A stretch of DNA of 64,000 bases from positions 294,957-358,956 of the forward strand of contig JAFKEN010000007.1 of NCBI GenBank assembly GCA_017308515.1. Direction: 5' to 3'. Of the stretch, positions 63,975 through 64,000 are shown piece after piece. The stretch's first letter is position 1. Each line of letters opens with the position of its first letter. The notes beneath the pieces are model-generated. The model made no database searches and had not been told where the DNA came from. It worked only from the letters and a program-made list of their open reading frames with translations. The stretch comes from Actinomycetales bacterium (GTDB taxonomy: Bacteria; Actinomycetota; Actinomycetes; Actinomycetales; Microbacteriaceae). The position numbers and the translations under genes were made by a program.

Positions 63975-64000
63975 GCGCCCTCGGCGTGAGCACTGCAGCT

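Noticed and set aside
63975-64000. A possible atpG start at GTG 63986
   Set aside because: The frame from this GTG runs off the edge after five codons, has no Shine-Dalgarno, and does not resemble the usual start of subunit gamma (MGAQLR-type); not enough sequence to call.

Overview
This 64 kb window is chromosomal DNA of a high-GC actinobacterium. The best fit is the family Microbacteriaceae (inference). The reasons are the very high GC content, the many GTG starts and 4-base ATGA/GTGA gene overlaps, and the order argS - DUF2993 - lysA - hom - thrC - thrB - rho - prfA - prmC - sua5 - wecA - atpI-like - atpBEFHA. Supporting genes are a GTP-type PEP carboxykinase and a RamB-like regulator. I see no insertion sequence, prophage, CRISPR array or rRNA; one tRNA gene (Arg, CCG) is present.

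Layout. 1-8.6 kb: the tail of a probable nnrD, a GT87-type membrane protein, a three-gene signalling set (histidine kinase, kinase-like membrane protein, LuxR-type response regulator), metX and metY, and an acyltransferase-3 protein. 8.6-11.6 kb: a PadR repressor with an obvious operator, a DHA2 efflux pump, and an SDR. 11.6-23.5 kb: an accessory catabolic island with a class-C serine hydrolase, a vanillyl-alcohol-oxidase-type flavoenzyme, two SDRs, a complete NMT1/TauA-type ABC importer, two carboxymuconolactone-decarboxylase-family proteins, a beta-hydroxyacid dehydrogenase and a lactonase-like metallo-hydrolase. A GntR/FCD regulator sits at its end, followed by an MFS permease.

The island is the most interesting part. 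Four promoter regions in it carry the same short near-palindrome (consensus TTGTCTGACAA) in or beside promoter-like elements. That is what a single FCD-type GntR repressor controlling all the units would look like. The substrate is unknown; enzyme content suggests a phenolic or lactone-forming compound, possibly entering as an ester.

25-44 kb: housekeeping and small accessory genes. These include a phosphoribosyltransferase, ung, an acetyltransferase, a glyoxalase-like protein, a YtrA-GntR/ABC operon with a perfect 12-bp palindrome, an amidase, a flavin disulfide oxidoreductase, an arginase-fold protein, PspA, a TPM-domain protein, a SigE-type sigma factor with a membrane partner, pckG and its divergent RamB-like regulator. 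A divergent rimK/rimB pair follows, in which RimK carries an extra TrkA-C domain. 44-64 kb: translation, aspartate-family amino-acid synthesis, termination/release factors and the ATP synthase operon, which runs off the right edge.

A second window-wide pattern is promoter architecture. For at least a dozen genes a TANNNT-type -10 hexamer ends 6-7 bases before the start codon, which predicts leaderless mRNAs. The island's genes instead mostly have Shine-Dalgarno leaders or operator-bearing promoters.
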